Made by a program: the position numbers and the translations under genes
In this document: one piece after another, positions 42,153 through 51,982 of the stretch
Layout of the letters: every line of letters starts with the position of its first letter
How positions within the stretch are numbered: the stretch's first letter is position 1
DNA from: Neobacillus nitrireducens
Lineage (GTDB): Bacteria > Bacillota > Bacilli > Bacillales > Cytobacillaceae
Assembly: GCF_030915405.1 (NCBI RefSeq)
Contig: NZ_CP133262.1
Location: 3,100,001 to 3,164,000 of the forward strand
Direction of reading: 5' to 3'
Length of the DNA: 64,000 nt
Notes under the pieces: model-generated
Seen by the model: the letters and a program-made list of their open reading frames with translations, nothing else
What the model was told of the DNA's origin: nothing
The model's database searches: none

Positions 42153-43154
42153 TTAACCTACAATCATCTGACTTTGCTCTTTTTCTTCAGCTTCTAAAAC
42201 TAAATCATTTAATATTGTCACTAAGTGATCTCTATTCACACAATCATTAATGGCATTTCGCACTATCGCATTTCCTGGTACCTTTTTTAAATACCATGCC
42301 GCATGCTTACGCATTTCACGAACAGCAATACTCTCATTTTTAAGTGCAATTAAGCGGTCTAAATGAAGAATACATACATCTATTTTTTCTCTTACGGTCG
42401 GTTCAGGCATTAATATCCCTGATTCTAAATATTGAACAGTACGATAAATCATCCAAGGATCTCCTAGTGCCGCTCTTCCAATCATTACCCCATCCACGCC
42501 TGTTTCCTCGAGCATCCGTTTCGCATCCTGAGGAGTCTGGACGTCTCCATTCCCAATCAACGGAATTGTTAGGTTTTGCTTTACCTCACGGATGATATCC
42601 CAGTTCGCTTTTCCTTCATACATTTGAACACGTGTACGTCCATGTAGAGATATAGCCTTTCCACCGGCACGTTCTACAGCTTGGGCATTTTTCACCGCAT
42701 AAATATGCTGCTCATCCCAGCCTATCCGCATTTTTACAGTTACAGGCTTTTCCACTTCCGCAACCACTGCAGAAACCATCTCGTAGATTTTATTTGGATC
42801 CAAAAGCCACTTTGCTCCCGCATCGCATTTCGTGATTTTGGGAACAGGACAACCCATATTAATATCGATAATATCGGCATTGGTATTCTTATCAACAAAC
42901 TTGGCTGCTTCAACAAGGGTTTCCCTTTCGCCGCCAAAAATTTGCAAACTAAGCGGTTTTTCACGCTCATCGATGTAAAGCATATTGATCGTTTTTTCAT
43001 TTTTATAAATGATACCTTTATCACTTACCATTTCCGCACAGACTAACCCTGCACCAAACTCTTTAACAGTTAGTCGGAATGCGGAGTTACAAACACCTGC
43101 CATTGGTGCCAATACGACAGGATTCTTCATCTCAATATTTCCAATCTTCAACAC
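42153..43154 (-). CDS. dusB: tRNA-dihydrouridine synthase B
   Basis: This FMN enzyme reduces uridines in tRNA D-loops. The 333-residue TIM barrel shows APMAGVCNSAFR near the start, CAEMVSDKG, the catalytic cysteine in MGCPVPKITKCDAGA (near residue 100), LHGRTRVQMY, and the FMN phosphate site GNGDVQTPQDA and DGVMIGRAALGDPW. I prefer GTG at 43154 (MLKIGNIE), which aligns with the B. subtilis start; a TTG two codons earlier is the alternative. Confidence 0.95.
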   Translation of the reverse strand: MLKIGNIEMKNPVVLAPMAGVCNSAFRLTVKEFGAGLVCAEMVSDKGIIYKNEKTINMLYIDEREKPLSLQIFGGERETLVEAAKFVDKNTNADIIDINMGCPVPKITKCDAGAKWLLDPNKIYEMVSAVVAEVEKPVTVKMRIGWDEQHIYAVKNAQAVERAGGKAISLHGRTRVQMYEGKANWDIIREVKQNLTIPLIGNGDVQTPQDAKRMLEETGVDGVMIGRAALGDPWMIYRTVQYLESGILMPEPTVREKIDVCILHLDRLIALKNESIAVREMRKHAAWYLKKVPGNAIVRNAINDCVNRDHLVTILNDLVLEAEEKEQSQMIVG

Positions 43155-43246
43155 GCGCAAAACGACCTCCTCTTAAGTCTTTTCATTTCCTTCAAACTAT
43201 AATCGCAAAGCGCCAGCATCAACCACTGCGCTAAACGAGGATCAGC

Positions 43247-43453
43247 TTATTCTTTAGGCGCTAAATCATCTACACTAATTTTTAATGAATAAGCGATCCT
43301 TTCAAGCAAATCACCTGCCGGCAGGCGGTTTCCTCTTTCAATTTCACCTAAAATTGATACAGATACACCTAGTTCCCTCGAAAAGCTTTCTTGTGTATAA
43401 CCTTTTAGCTTTCGATAGGCTCGAATACGTCTTCCCCATTTTTCCGCTTCCAT
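43247..43453 (-). CDS. yazB: small XRE-family DNA-binding protein YazB
   Basis: The 68-residue protein consists of one helix-turn-helix of the Cro/C1 type (LKGYTQESFSRELGVSVSIL, then EIERGNRLP). Its target and role are unknown. Its ATG, preceded by AAGGAGTCCGAAT, lies 49 nt inside the end of folK in another frame, an overlap shared with B. subtilis. The linkage with folate genes suggests co-expression rather than a known regulatory link. Confidence 0.9.
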   Translation of the reverse strand: MEAEKWGRRIRAYRKLKGYTQESFSRELGVSVSILGEIERGNRLPAGDLLERIAYSLKISVDDLAPKE

Positions 43454-43932
43454 ATTCGGACTCCTTCTTTGTTAGGTAATTCTTCTAATGATGATTCTAG
43501 CAATTGATTTATCTTAAAAAATTGGCTGTCGTGAGTTATTTCTAAAAGTGGAATGATTACGAATGCCCGTTCTAACATCCTAGGATGCGGAACAATTAAT
43601 TTCTCGCTTTCAATATTTTCTTGGTTAAAGGTGAGAATGTCAAGGTCAATTGTGCGTGGCCCCCACCTGATTCCCCGTTTTCTTCCAAGTTCCAATTCAG
43701 TTTTTAAGCATAACTCTAATAACTCCAGTGCAGTTAACCCTGTTTGAATCTCAATTACCATATTCAAAAATAAATCTTGGTCTTCATAACCAACAGGATC
43801 TGTTTCATAAATGGAGGAGTAATTTACCAAATGGATGTTAGAATAACTTACTAATTGGTTGATTGCACTCGTTATATTGTCATAACGGTCTCCAATATTC
43901 GAGCCAAGGGCAATAAATGCTGTGTTTTCCAC
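43405..43932 (-). CDS. folK: 2-amino-4-hydroxy-6-hydroxymethyldihydropteridine diphosphokinase
   Basis: FolK transfers pyrophosphate from ATP to hydroxymethyl-dihydropterin, giving the substrate of FolP. The 175 residues show FIALGSNIGDR at the start and the Mg2+/ATP motif GPRTIDLDILTFN near residue 90. It follows folB by 2 nt and overlaps yazB by 49 nt. Confidence 0.96.
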   Translation of the reverse strand: MENTAFIALGSNIGDRYDNITSAINQLVSYSNIHLVNYSSIYETDPVGYEDQDLFLNMVIEIQTGLTALELLELCLKTELELGRKRGIRWGPRTIDLDILTFNQENIESEKLIVPHPRMLERAFVIIPLLEITHDSQFFKINQLLESSLEELPNKEGVRIWKRKNGEDVFEPIES

Positions 43933-43934
43933 TT

Positions 43935-44294
43935 TTATCTTCTCCTTGTAATTTCTACTGCAACCGAATTGTAATGACCCGGAATCGGCGGATCAGGCTT
44001 TATTACCTTGACGGTAACCTCGGAAATGAGACCAAACCTTTTCAAAACCAGTGCAGCAATATTTTCTGCCACGGCTTCGACTAGCTTATAAGGTGGACCC
44101 TCGACTATGTCTTTAGATATTTGATAGAGCTCAGCGTAGTTGACTGAATACTCCAGTTCATCTGTTTCACCGGCTTTTTTTAAATCAAGGGACACGGCTA
44201 AATCGACAGCAAATCGCTGCCCTAACCGGTTCTCTTCTGGGAAAACTCCATGGTATCCGTAAAATTCCATCCGATTGATGTAGATCTTATCCAA
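43935..44294 (-). CDS. folB: dihydroneopterin aldolase
   Basis: FolB cleaves dihydroneopterin to hydroxymethyl-dihydropterin and glycolaldehyde. The 119 residues show MEFYGYHGVFPEENRLGQRF-type N-terminal sequence and the closing VIKPDPPIPGHYNSVAVEI. I use TTG at 44294 (MDKIYINRM), 6 nt after AAGGGTG, matching the family; a GTG three codons earlier overlaps that site. It overlaps the end of folP by 8 nt. Confidence 0.95.
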   Translation of the reverse strand: MDKIYINRMEFYGYHGVFPEENRLGQRFAVDLAVSLDLKKAGETDELEYSVNYAELYQISKDIVEGPPYKLVEAVAENIAALVLKRFGLISEVTVKVIKPDPPIPGHYNSVAVEITRRR

Positions 44295-45129
44295 CCGTTT
44301 CACCCTTTCTCATTAGGGCATCCATCATTTTTGCCATTCTGCTCATTTCCTTGACATCATGAACACGAATAATGTGACAGCCCTTTTGAATTCCATAACA
44401 AATCGTTGCTCCGGTCCCTTCCATTCTTTCATGAACAGGCAGGTCCAATGCTTGTCCAATCATTGTTTTTCGGGACGTACCTAATAATACTGGATAGCCC
44501 AGTTTGACAAACGTATCTAAATTCTGCATGGTTAGTAGATTTTCTTGATAATCTCTTGCAAACCCAATCCCCGGGTCAACGATAATCTTCTCATCCTTTA
44601 CCCCTGCATTTTTTACAATCGCAATACTTTCATAGAGGTCATTGATGACATCTCTCATGAAAACCTTGTAGTCCCGATTATGACGATTATGCATAAGCAC
44701 GATGGGAACATCATAGTCAGCCGCCACTCGTCCCATATTTTCATCGGCCTTTGCCCCCCATATATCATTAATAATATGGGCTCCCGCTTCGATTGCCTGC
44801 TTGGCCACTTCTGCCTTATACGTATCAATGGATATCGGTACCTCAATATGTTCAGCTATCGCCCGAATAATCGGAATCACACGTTCCAATTCTTCCTCCA
44901 CTGAGACAGCCGCAAATCCGGGACGTGTCGATTCCCCGCCAATATCAATAATATCAGCTCCATTTCTCACCATTTCTTTTGCACGTATAACGGCATTTTC
45001 TATTTCATTGAACTTGCCGCCATCTGAAAAGGAATCTGGAGTTGCATTTAAAATGCCCATTATCATGGTCTTTTTACTGAAATCTAAGGTATATGGTCCA
45101 CATTGAATTTGTTCTCGAGTTGTGCTCAT
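44287..45129 (-). CDS. folP: dihydropteroate synthase
   Basis: FolP (Sul) joins the pterin with p-aminobenzoate; it is the sulfonamide target. The 280 residues show the two signatures, MGILNATPDSFSDGGKF (near residue 25) and IDIGGESTRPGF (near residue 62). The start ATG follows AGGAGGAATAGGT; a longer frame of 25 extra residues lacks support. It is the first gene of its operon here, with its own promoter, because pabB, pabA and pabC are not between it and cysK. Confidence 0.97.
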   Translation of the reverse strand: MSTTREQIQCGPYTLDFSKKTMIMGILNATPDSFSDGGKFNEIENAVIRAKEMVRNGADIIDIGGESTRPGFAAVSVEEELERVIPIIRAIAEHIEVPISIDTYKAEVAKQAIEAGAHIINDIWGAKADENMGRVAADYDVPIVLMHNRHNRDYKVFMRDVINDLYESIAIVKNAGVKDEKIIVDPGIGFARDYQENLLTMQNLDTFVKLGYPVLLGTSRKTMIGQALDLPVHERMEGTGATICYGIQKGCHIIRVHDVKEMSRMAKMMDALMRKGETVG

Positions 45130-45166
45130 ACCTATTCCTCCTATGCAGCCTTTTTTCACTCTTTTT

Positions 45167-45196
45167 ATCATACATGAAAATATAAATAGTTTACAA
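45167..45196 (-). promoter_or_regulatory. candidate promoter for the folP-folB-folK-yazB-dusB operon
   Basis: TTGTAA (45191-45196) and TATGAT (45167-45172) are 18 nt apart, between the cysK terminator and folP. Confidence 0.55.
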
Positions 45197-45249
45197 AAAA
45201 ACATGTAAGAGTCTTAACTTGTTTATGTGGCGCTCTGGCCCTTTTCCAC

Positions 45250-45281
45250 AAAAAAGAAGCATCGGCAATCGCCAACGCCTC
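45250..45281 (-). terminator. cysK terminator
   Basis: An 11-bp stem (GAGGCGTTGGC/GCCGATGCTTC, with G-T pairs), a GATT loop and a six-T tail follow the cysK stop by about 45 nt. Confidence 0.9.
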
Positions 45282-45324
45282 TCTTCAGTTCAACGCCGCT
45301 AAACGGACGTTTCCACTTTTTTAA

Positions 45325-46254
45325 TTATTCAGCATCATACTGGTAAAGTGCTGTACTTAAATAGCGTTCACCATTATCAGGAATAATCGCTAGAACCTTT
45401 TTACCTTTTCCAAGTTTCTTAGCTACTTCTACCGCTGCGTGGATCGCTGCTCCTGAAGAAATACCGCCTAAGATTCCTTCTTCTCTTGCTGCACGTCTTG
45501 ATGCTGAAAAAGCTTCCTCCGTGCCAACTTGAATGACTTCATCATAAATATCCGTATCTAAGGTTTCTGGAATAAACCCAGCTCCAAGACCTTGAAGTTT
45601 ATGCGGGCCAGGTGATCCACCGGAAAGGATTGGAGAATCTGTTGGTTCGATTGCATAGATTTTGATTTCAGGAAATTTCTCACGAAGAACACTTCCTGCG
45701 CCAGTGATGGTACCGCCCGTTCCAATACCTGACACAAATGCATCTAGTTGGTCCATTTGTTCAACAATCTCTTTACCTGTTGTTCTTCTGTGAACTTCAG
45801 GATTCGCTTGGTTTTTGAATTGCTGCGGTAAGAAATAACCATGTTCTTGTACTAGCTCTTCCGCCTTAGCAATAGCACCCTTCATCCCAGCCGGACCCGG
45901 TGTTAACACAAGTTCTGCGCCGTAAGCACGGAGCAGGTTCCGTCTTTCTAAACTCATCGTTTCAGGCATAACAAACACAGCTTTGTAACCTTTTGCTGCA
46001 GCAATCATCGCAAGTCCAATTCCTGTATTTCCACTTGTAGGCTCAATAATAGTATCGACACCCGGTTTGATTAAACCTTGCTCTTCTGCCGCTTCAATCA
46101 TAGCTAAAGCGATACGATCCTTAACACTACTGCCGGGATTAAAATACTCAAGCTTTAAATAAACCTCTGCACTATTTTCATCTACTAATCTGTTTAATTT
46201 AACAATTGGTGTTTGACCGACTAATTCGGCCACTGAATTTGCAACACGTACCAT
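45325..46254 (-). CDS. cysK: cysteine synthase (O-acetylserine sulfhydrylase)
   Basis: CysK makes cysteine from O-acetylserine and sulfide, using the product of CysE. The 309-residue PLP enzyme carries the cofactor lysine in NPGSSVKDR (K45), the TSGNTG loop (near residue 72), and the GTGGT phosphate loop near residue 177. The GTG upstream lies in the ribosome binding site, so I use ATG (MVRVANS). TTGACA is present about 70 nt upstream, but no good -10 follows. Confidence 0.97.
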   Translation of the reverse strand: MVRVANSVAELVGQTPIVKLNRLVDENSAEVYLKLEYFNPGSSVKDRIALAMIEAAEEQGLIKPGVDTIIEPTSGNTGIGLAMIAAAKGYKAVFVMPETMSLERRNLLRAYGAELVLTPGPAGMKGAIAKAEELVQEHGYFLPQQFKNQANPEVHRRTTGKEIVEQMDQLDAFVSGIGTGGTITGAGSVLREKFPEIKIYAIEPTDSPILSGGSPGPHKLQGLGAGFIPETLDTDIYDEVIQVGTEEAFSASRRAAREEGILGGISSGAAIHAAVEVAKKLGKGKKVLAIIPDNGERYLSTALYQYDAE

Positions 46255-46413
46255 TAAGAGCACCCCTATTCCGAGTAAGTTGATTGGATTTATTATAATA
46301 TTAAATTTACCAGTATTAGACTGTGTTTGTCAATCGTTTTATTTTGGTATTTTTCCAATATTTCAAATGTTGGAAAGGAAAAACACAGAAGTATCTCCTG
46401 TGTTTTAATATCC

Positions 46414-47295
46414 CTATTTTCCGTAAACCCAATCCACCTTAGCATCATTCCAAAAAGGAGCAGCAGATACAGGAATATTCATTTTTTCAAGCGCCATTTG
46501 ACGGCGAATTGTCTCTTTCACATCTTTAAAGGCATAGTTCCGTCCAGTTATTTTCCCTTCCAACTTAAGGATGGCAAAACCTTGTTCAATGTTAATTGGC
46601 TGACTGTATGCCCCCGTCTTTAATTCCTTAGCTATTTGAATATATTCAAGAGGGTATCTCTCATCTTGTTCACTAATGTATCCGATATCTCCACCTTCAT
46701 TGGCGGAAAATTCATCGATCGAACGTTCCATCGCTAACGTTGAAAAATTCGAACCCTCTCCCAACTCTTGTCGCGTCTGATCTGCTTCTTCCTTGGTTCC
46801 TACAACGATGTGTGATAAGTGGTAAGCAGCAGGGACATTAAAAAGGTCTTTATTTTTTTGATAATAACTCTCTAATTCATCGTTTGAAACTTTCGCATCT
46901 TTTGTTAAAAGTTCCTCTAACAGGAGATTAGTCCGGATTTGTTCCTTCAATCTTTTCTCATTCTTGAGATTTTGCTTACCGAACGAATTGTAGGTTGCCT
47001 TCAGCATTCTAAATTCTCGCTCAACATCCAGATTGGATATCTTGATTCTATATTTTGCGGCCATTTCTTCGATAACCTTTTGATCGACCATATCTTTTAG
47101 AACATCTTTCCCATACCGTGCTTCTAGTTCATTAAGCCATTCTTTTCTTTCGATTGTTTTTCCTCTGACCGTCGCTACTGTCTCTTGATCTTCTGCTCCG
47201 ACTGCCAGATTTGCCTTTGATAGAAAAAAGGCGAGCGTTAGGCAGTTTATCAATATTAGGGCAGCAATAACCGTCCATAGCTGCTTCCTCCCCAA
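46414..47295 (-). CDS. yacD: PrsA/SurA-like extracytoplasmic peptidyl-prolyl isomerase
   Basis: The 293-residue protein has an N-terminal hydrophobic anchor (residues 7-28, IAALILINCLTLAFFLS) without a lipobox, a SurA-like chaperone region, and a parvulin domain (residues 145-245, with SHIVVGTKEEADQ, FSTLAMERSIDEFSANEGGD and QPINIEQGFAILKLE). It probably helps secreted proteins fold. The start is TTG after GGGGGAGAGAGA. It lies between hslO and cysK as yacD does in B. subtilis. A long repeat copy follows upstream. Confidence 0.88.
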   Translation of the reverse strand: MGRKQLWTVIAALILINCLTLAFFLSKANLAVGAEDQETVATVRGKTIERKEWLNELEARYGKDVLKDMVDQKVIEEMAAKYRIKISNLDVEREFRMLKATYNSFGKQNLKNEKRLKEQIRTNLLLEELLTKDAKVSNDELESYYQKNKDLFNVPAAYHLSHIVVGTKEEADQTRQELGEGSNFSTLAMERSIDEFSANEGGDIGYISEQDERYPLEYIQIAKELKTGAYSQPINIEQGFAILKLEGKITGRNYAFKDVKETIRRQMALEKMNIPVSAAPFWNDAKVDWVYGK

Positions 47296-47311
47296 TCTCT
47301 CTCCCCCAATC

Positions 47312-47460
47312 AGAAAAGCGCAAGCACCCGTTTAGCGGCGTATGGACTGGAGCCCTTTGACTGAGATAAAGGAAACACGGAGAGCGGAGCGATCCGATGT
47401 TGACTTATCGTAGGGAAAAGGGCGAAGTCCACTAGCCGTTGGGTGCTGAAGCTAGACAGT
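47312..47460 (+). repeat. long copy (about 149 bp) of the dispersed repeat, between yacD and hslO
   Basis: It begins AGAAAAGCGCAAGCACCCG and ends GGGTGCTGAAGCTAGAC, in plus orientation. It is very similar to the copy at 16614 throughout, including the inner CGATCCGATGTTGACTTATC block. Confidence 0.92.
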
Positions 47461-47493
47461 TATCTAAGTAAAAAGTATTACCTTTTATCTTTT

Positions 47494-47517
47494 CAGAAAA
47501 GCGCAAGCACCCGTTTA
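47494..47517 (+). repeat. truncated left end of the dispersed repeat, overlapping the hslO stop
   Basis: CAGAAAAGCGCAAGCACCCG followed by TTTA repeats the first 24 nt of the copy at 47311, then passes directly into the hslO coding sequence. The TAA stop of hslO is formed by the last three bases of this fragment. Confidence 0.85.
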
Positions 47518-48393
47518 TCTGGCATCCTTTTTGAGTTCTTCTAATTCAACACGCGAAAAGAGGTACTTTTCATTGCAAAAGTGACAATGAGCCTCGGCCT
47601 GTCCATCTTCTTCAATCATGGCATTGATCTCTGCAACACCTAAACCAACAATCGCATTTGCGAAACGGTCTTTCGAGCAATTACATTCAAATCCCACCGG
47701 CATGGTTTCTAAGATCTTTACTTGCTCGCTTCCAAAAAGTTCTCCTAGGATTTGTTCTGGCGTTAGACCTCGTTCAATTAATTTGGAAATAGGCTCAATC
47801 GTTTGCAAACGCTCTTCAAGTTTTGAAATGATTGAGTCAGGTGTACCTGGCATCAATTGAAAAATAAATCCGCCTGCGGCTAATATCGTATCATCGGGAT
47901 TCACTAACACACCGACACCTACTGACGACGCAACCTGCTCAGAGGTGGCAAAATAATAAGTAAAGTCCTCACCTAATTCACCTGAAACCAAGGGAACCTG
48001 TCCGGAAAAAAAGTCACGCATCCCGACATCTTTAACAACAGCCAAAGTTCCTTCCGTGCCGACCGCGCGGCGGACATCAAGCTTGCCATGTTCCGTTGAT
48101 TCAAAATCAACCTCCGGATTGGTTACATAGCCACGAACCTCACCCTTAGCGTTACTATCAACGACCATAGGGCCCAGTGGTCCGCCGCCATTGATCTTAA
48201 TCGTTAATTTATCATCACCCTTTAACATAGCCCCCATCATTACCCCTGCGGTCAACGTGCGGCCAAGGGCAGCTGATGCGGTCCGCCAGGTTTGATGTCG
48301 TCTTTGTGCCTCACTTACTGTTTCGGTTGTACGAACGGCATAGGCTCGAATATTGCCATCATAGGCAAGTGCTTTAACAAGATAATCCTTCAT
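47515..48393 (-). CDS. hslO: Hsp33 redox-regulated chaperonin
   Basis: Hsp33 is activated by oxidation and holds unfolded proteins. The 292 residues include the C-terminal zinc switch, ECNCSKDRF near residue 237 and CHFCNEK near residue 270. The stop codon lies within a truncated repeat, so the last residue or two may differ from the ancestral end, but the zinc motif is intact. It follows coaX by 14 nt, as in B. subtilis. Confidence 0.97.
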   Translation of the reverse strand: MKDYLVKALAYDGNIRAYAVRTTETVSEAQRRHQTWRTASAALGRTLTAGVMMGAMLKGDDKLTIKINGGGPLGPMVVDSNAKGEVRGYVTNPEVDFESTEHGKLDVRRAVGTEGTLAVVKDVGMRDFFSGQVPLVSGELGEDFTYYFATSEQVASSVGVGVLVNPDDTILAAGGFIFQLMPGTPDSIISKLEERLQTIEPISKLIERGLTPEQILGELFGSEQVKILETMPVGFECNCSKDRFANAIVGLGVAEINAMIEEDGQAEAHCHFCNEKYLFSRVELEELKKDAR

Positions 48394-48407
48394 TTGTAAA
48401 CCCCCTT

Positions 48408-49193
48408 CTAGCTGTTATTCCTTAGGATATCCACGTTTCTTTTATAGATAAGCTGTAAACCTTTTAAAGTTAAAAACGGGTCGACAACATCAATAATTGT
48501 TGATTCTTGGGCAATTAAGTTAGCTAGTCCGCCTGTCGCAATTACGGTTGGCTTCTTCTCGCTTTGCTCCATCATCCGCTTGACAATCCCCTCGACTTGA
48601 CCAACGTATCCATAAACAATTCCGGCCTGCATGGCTGCCACTGTATTTTTGCCGATGACCGCTTCCGGTCGGGTAATTTCAATTCTTGGCAGTTTGGATG
48701 CCCTTGAATAAAGGGCCTCTGTCGAAATGCCGACTCCCGGGGCAATTGCTCCACCCATATATTGACGTTCCTCATTTACATAACAATAAGTAGTCGCTGT
48801 TCCAAAATCGACGATAATCAGCGGACTTCCATATTCGTGAATAGCCGCAACGGCATTGACAATACGATCCGCCCCAACTTCTCTCGGATTTTCATATTTA
48901 ATATTTAGACCCGTTTTTATTCCTGGCCCCACCACAAACGGCTTCACATGAAAATACTTTTGGCACATTCTTTCGAGCGCAAACATAATCGGTGGAACAA
49001 CCGAGGAAATAATAATCCCGTCAATATCTGAAAAAGAGAGGCCTGCATGATCAAACAATGCTTTGATGTTCATTCCAAACTCATCTTCCGTACGGTTTCG
49101 ATTCGTTTCAACACGCCAATGATATTTAAGCTCCTCCCCATCATAAACACCCAGAACAATATTGGTATTCCCTACATCAAATACGAAAATCAC
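48408..49193 (-). CDS. coaX: type III pantothenate kinase
   Basis: CoaX phosphorylates pantothenate at the start of coenzyme A synthesis and is insensitive to CoA feedback. The 261 residues of the ASKHA fold show [11 protein letters not shown] at the start, [11 protein letters not shown] near residue 105, and [10 protein letters not shown] near residue 125. I use the GTG opening MIFVFDVG; another GTG three codons earlier overlaps the weak GTGAG binding site. Confidence 0.95.
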   Translation of the reverse strand: MIFVFDVGNTNIVLGVYDGEELKYHWRVETNRNRTEDEFGMNIKALFDHAGLSFSDIDGIIISSVVPPIMFALERMCQKYFHVKPFVVGPGIKTGLNIKYENPREVGADRIVNAVAAIHEYGSPLIIVDFGTATTYCYVNEERQYMGGAIAPGVGISTEALYSRASKLPRIEITRPEAVIGKNTVAAMQAGIVYGYVGQVEGIVKRMMEQSEKKPTVIATGGLANLIAQESTIIDVVDPFLTLKGLQLIYKRNVDILRNNS

Positions 49194-49270
49194 ATCTATC
49201 ACTCACTTTTCAGATTATTCTCTTCTCTACTGAAAACATAATAACATAAATATGAATATTGATAAAAAAA

Positions 49271-49298
49271 GAAAAGCGCAAGCGCGCTTGAGCTAGCC
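49271..49298 (+). repeat. short degenerate copy of the dispersed repeat ends
   Basis: GAAAAGCGCAAGCGC joined to GCTTGAGCTAGCC resembles the two repeat ends fused. It lies between the ftsH terminator and coaX. Confidence 0.55.
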
Positions 49299-49299
49299 T

Positions 49300-49326
49300 A
49301 AAAAAGAGTGCTTCAGAGAAGCACCC
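49300..49326 (-). terminator. ftsH terminator
   Basis: The stem GTGCTTC/GAAGCAC with loop TCT, extended by a G-C/T pair, ends in six T residues just after the ftsH stop. Confidence 0.88.
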
Positions 49327-49338
49327 TTTATCTTGCTA

Positions 49339-51285
49339 TTATAATTTAGTTTCGTCATCAGAAGGGTTAAGCGGCTCAACTTCAACCTCATCCTTTTTCG
49401 TGCTAATATTAACCTTCACGTCGTCTACCTTTTTCGGACCGATTTTAACGGCTTCTAAAGCGACGTTTGGCGCTGGCATATGACCATGGTCAACCAGATA
49501 TTTAATCTGTTCTGCAACGAGCGTTTCTACTTCAAGTAGTGTCTTAGCAATCAGATCCAGCTTATCACGATTTTCAGTGAGTATCACTTTAGCTCTTGCA
49601 TAACATTCCTTGATAATTCTTTGGACTTCTAAATCAATCTCATACGCAATCGCATCGGAATAATTCTGTTCATTATGAATGTCACGACCCAAGAATACCT
49701 GACCGCCTGAACCTTGACCAAACTGAAGTGGTCCAAGTTTATCACTCATTCCATATTCAGTTACCATCTTACGGGCAATTCCTGTCGCACGTTGGAAATC
49801 GTTATGGGCTCCTGTACTAACTTCGCCAAAGACAATCTCTTCCGCCACACGTCCACCGAGTAATCCAACAATTTTATCGAGCAACTCAGGCTTCGTCATA
49901 AAGTAACGGTCTTCTCGAGGAAGCATAACGGCATATCCACCTGCCTGGCCACGAGGTACGATTGTAACCTTGTGGACCATATCTGCTTCATCTAGTACTA
50001 AACCGATAACCGTGTGTCCGCCTTCATGGAAGGCCACAATATTACGTTCCTTTTCAGAAATAACCCTGCTCTTCTTAGCCGGACCGGCAATAACACGATC
50101 TGTTGCTTCATCAATATCTTCCATATCGATTTTCTTCTTACTGCTTCTAGCAGCCACTAACGCCGCCTCATTCAATAAGTTTTCTAAGTCTGCACCAGAG
50201 AATCCAGGTGTACGCATCGCAATATTCTTTAGGTTTACCGACTCATCTAATGGCTTATTACGTGCATGAACTTTAAGAACAGCTTCACGTCCGATAACAT
50301 CGGGACGGTCAACGGTAATTTGTCGGTCAAAACGACCTGGACGTAAAAGGGCCGGATCCAGAATATCGGCACGGTTTGTAGCAGCAATAATGATAATTCC
50401 TTCATTAGCGCCAAATCCATCCATCTCAACAAGCAATTGGTTCAAGGTTTGCTCACGTTCATCGTGTCCGCCGCCTAAACCAGCACCACGTTGACGTCCA
50501 ACGGCATCAATTTCATCAATAAAAATAATACAAGGTGCGTTTTTCTTAGCATTTTCAAATAAATCACGTACACGGGAAGCACCGACCCCGACAAACATTT
50601 CAACGAAGTCCGAACCGCTTATCGAGAAAAACGGAACGCCCGCTTCACCTGCAGTTGCTCTAGCAAGCAAGGTTTTACCAGTACCCGGAGGACCGACCAA
50701 AAGCACTCCTTTTGGAATACGAGCACCCAGTTCGGCATATTTCCGAGGGTCCTTTAAGAATTCAACCACTTCGACTAATTCTGCCTTTTCTTCATCAGCA
50801 CCTGCTACATCTCTAAAACGAACCTTTTTCTTATCATCGTTATAAAGCTTCGCCTTAGATTTACCAAAGTTCATCACACGGCTGCCGCCGCCTTGAGCTT
50901 GGTTTAATAAGAAGAAGAATAAAATAAAGATAATCACAAACGGAATAATTGAGGTAAAGAAAGTCACCCAACCGCTTGTTTCCTTTGCAGGCATTACTTC
51001 AACTTTTGAATCAGCTTTATTAATTTTGTTAATTATTTCTTCACTATTTGGAACATAAGTTATGAATTGTTTACTTTTCGTTTCAAGCACACCACGAACT
51101 TCATAAACACCTCGTTCAGGTTGCATTGTGAACGACTTTACTTCGCCTTTGTCTAATTGGCTAACAAACCTATCATATGAAATATGATCGGTCGTCTCAT
51201 TACTTCCATTAAAGAAACTTACCACGCCAATAATGACTAAAAATATCAATAAATAAAAGATGGTATTACGGAAAATCCGATTCAT
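49339..51285 (-). CDS. ftsH: ATP-dependent zinc metalloprotease FtsH
   Basis: FtsH is a membrane AAA protease that degrades membrane and regulatory proteins, including Spo0E-type regulators in sporulation. The 648 residues show two membrane helices (6-25 and about 108-128), Walker [14 protein letters not shown] (near residue 200), Walker [12 protein letters not shown], and the zinc site FHEGGHT (near residue 425). The start ATG follows a strong GGGAGGAGG site. It follows hpt as in B. subtilis. Confidence 0.98.
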   Translation of the reverse strand: MNRIFRNTIFYLLIFLVIIGVVSFFNGSNETTDHISYDRFVSQLDKGEVKSFTMQPERGVYEVRGVLETKSKQFITYVPNSEEIINKINKADSKVEVMPAKETSGWVTFFTSIIPFVIIFILFFFLLNQAQGGGSRVMNFGKSKAKLYNDDKKKVRFRDVAGADEEKAELVEVVEFLKDPRKYAELGARIPKGVLLVGPPGTGKTLLARATAGEAGVPFFSISGSDFVEMFVGVGASRVRDLFENAKKNAPCIIFIDEIDAVGRQRGAGLGGGHDEREQTLNQLLVEMDGFGANEGIIIIAATNRADILDPALLRPGRFDRQITVDRPDVIGREAVLKVHARNKPLDESVNLKNIAMRTPGFSGADLENLLNEAALVAARSSKKKIDMEDIDEATDRVIAGPAKKSRVISEKERNIVAFHEGGHTVIGLVLDEADMVHKVTIVPRGQAGGYAVMLPREDRYFMTKPELLDKIVGLLGGRVAEEIVFGEVSTGAHNDFQRATGIARKMVTEYGMSDKLGPLQFGQGSGGQVFLGRDIHNEQNYSDAIAYEIDLEVQRIIKECYARAKVILTENRDKLDLIAKTLLEVETLVAEQIKYLVDHGHMPAPNVALEAVKIGPKKVDDVKVNISTKKDEVEVEPLNPSDDETKL

Positions 51286-51321
51286 CTCTTACCTCCTCCC
51301 ACGATAGGCAAACTATACTAA

Positions 51322-51351
51322 ATAGTATCATAAAAAATCTTACAAATTCAA
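51322..51351 (-). promoter_or_regulatory. candidate promoter for ftsH
   Basis: TTGAAT (51346-51351) and TACTAT (51322-51327) are 18 nt apart in the 127-nt gap between hpt and ftsH. Confidence 0.45.
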
Positions 51352-51412
51352 GGAATTACACTCATTCGTAAGGTTATATATTGTTGCTTAAGGAATGAGC
51401 TGATAAATAAAT

Positions 51413-51958
51413 CTAGAGATTATTGCTGTATACTTCAGGTTTTAAGACACCGATATATGGAAGGTTACGATATTTTTCAATATAATCCAAGCCATAACCG
51501 ACAACAAACTCATCCGGTACAATAAAACCAACATAATCAGCCTTAATCGCACTTTTTCTACCTGTCGGTTTATCCAGCAATGTCACAATCTTGATTGATT
51601 TTGCCTTCCGATATTTAAATAGGTCGACCAAATAACTAAGGGTTAGACCGCTATCGATAATATCTTCAATTATGAGAATGTCTCTTCCTTCGACAGATGT
51701 ATCTAAGTCTTTGAGAATTTTTACTTCACCAGAAGAAACAAGTCCAGTTCCATAGCTTGAAACATCCATGAAATCCATTTCAAGATAGCAATCCATACGC
51801 TTTAATAAATCCCCCATAAATGGCATCGCACCTTTTAGAACACCAATAGCAAGCGGAAATTTATCCTGATACTCTTCCGTTAACTGTGCTGACAGCTCCC
51901 GGATTTTCGTTTGAATCTCTTCTTCTGTAACTAATACTTTTTCAATATCCTGTTTCAT
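51413..51958 (-). CDS. hpt: hypoxanthine-guanine phosphoribosyltransferase
   Basis: This purine salvage enzyme converts hypoxanthine and guanine to IMP and GMP. The 181 residues show the PRPP motif [17 protein letters not shown] (near residue 100) and the [11 protein letters not shown] loop near residue 63. In bacilli its activity is inhibited by ppGpp. It follows tilS by 24 nt, the usual tilS-hprT-ftsH order. Confidence 0.97.
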   Translation of the reverse strand: MKQDIEKVLVTEEEIQTKIRELSAQLTEEYQDKFPLAIGVLKGAMPFMGDLLKRMDCYLEMDFMDVSSYGTGLVSSGEVKILKDLDTSVEGRDILIIEDIIDSGLTLSYLVDLFKYRKAKSIKIVTLLDKPTGRKSAIKADYVGFIVPDEFVVGYGLDYIEKYRNLPYIGVLKPEVYSNNL

Positions 51959-51982
51959 TCTAATTGCGCCCCCTAGAAGATC

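Noticed and set aside
46264..46413. CymR-type operator or S-box riboswitch upstream of cysK
   Set aside because: An AT-rich stretch is present, but I could not match a clear CymR motif, and no S-box fold or terminator pair is visible.
49199..49338. A start for coaX farther upstream or a small gene between coaX and ftsH
   Set aside because: Only the ftsH terminator and a degenerate repeat end are present; no frame has a binding site.
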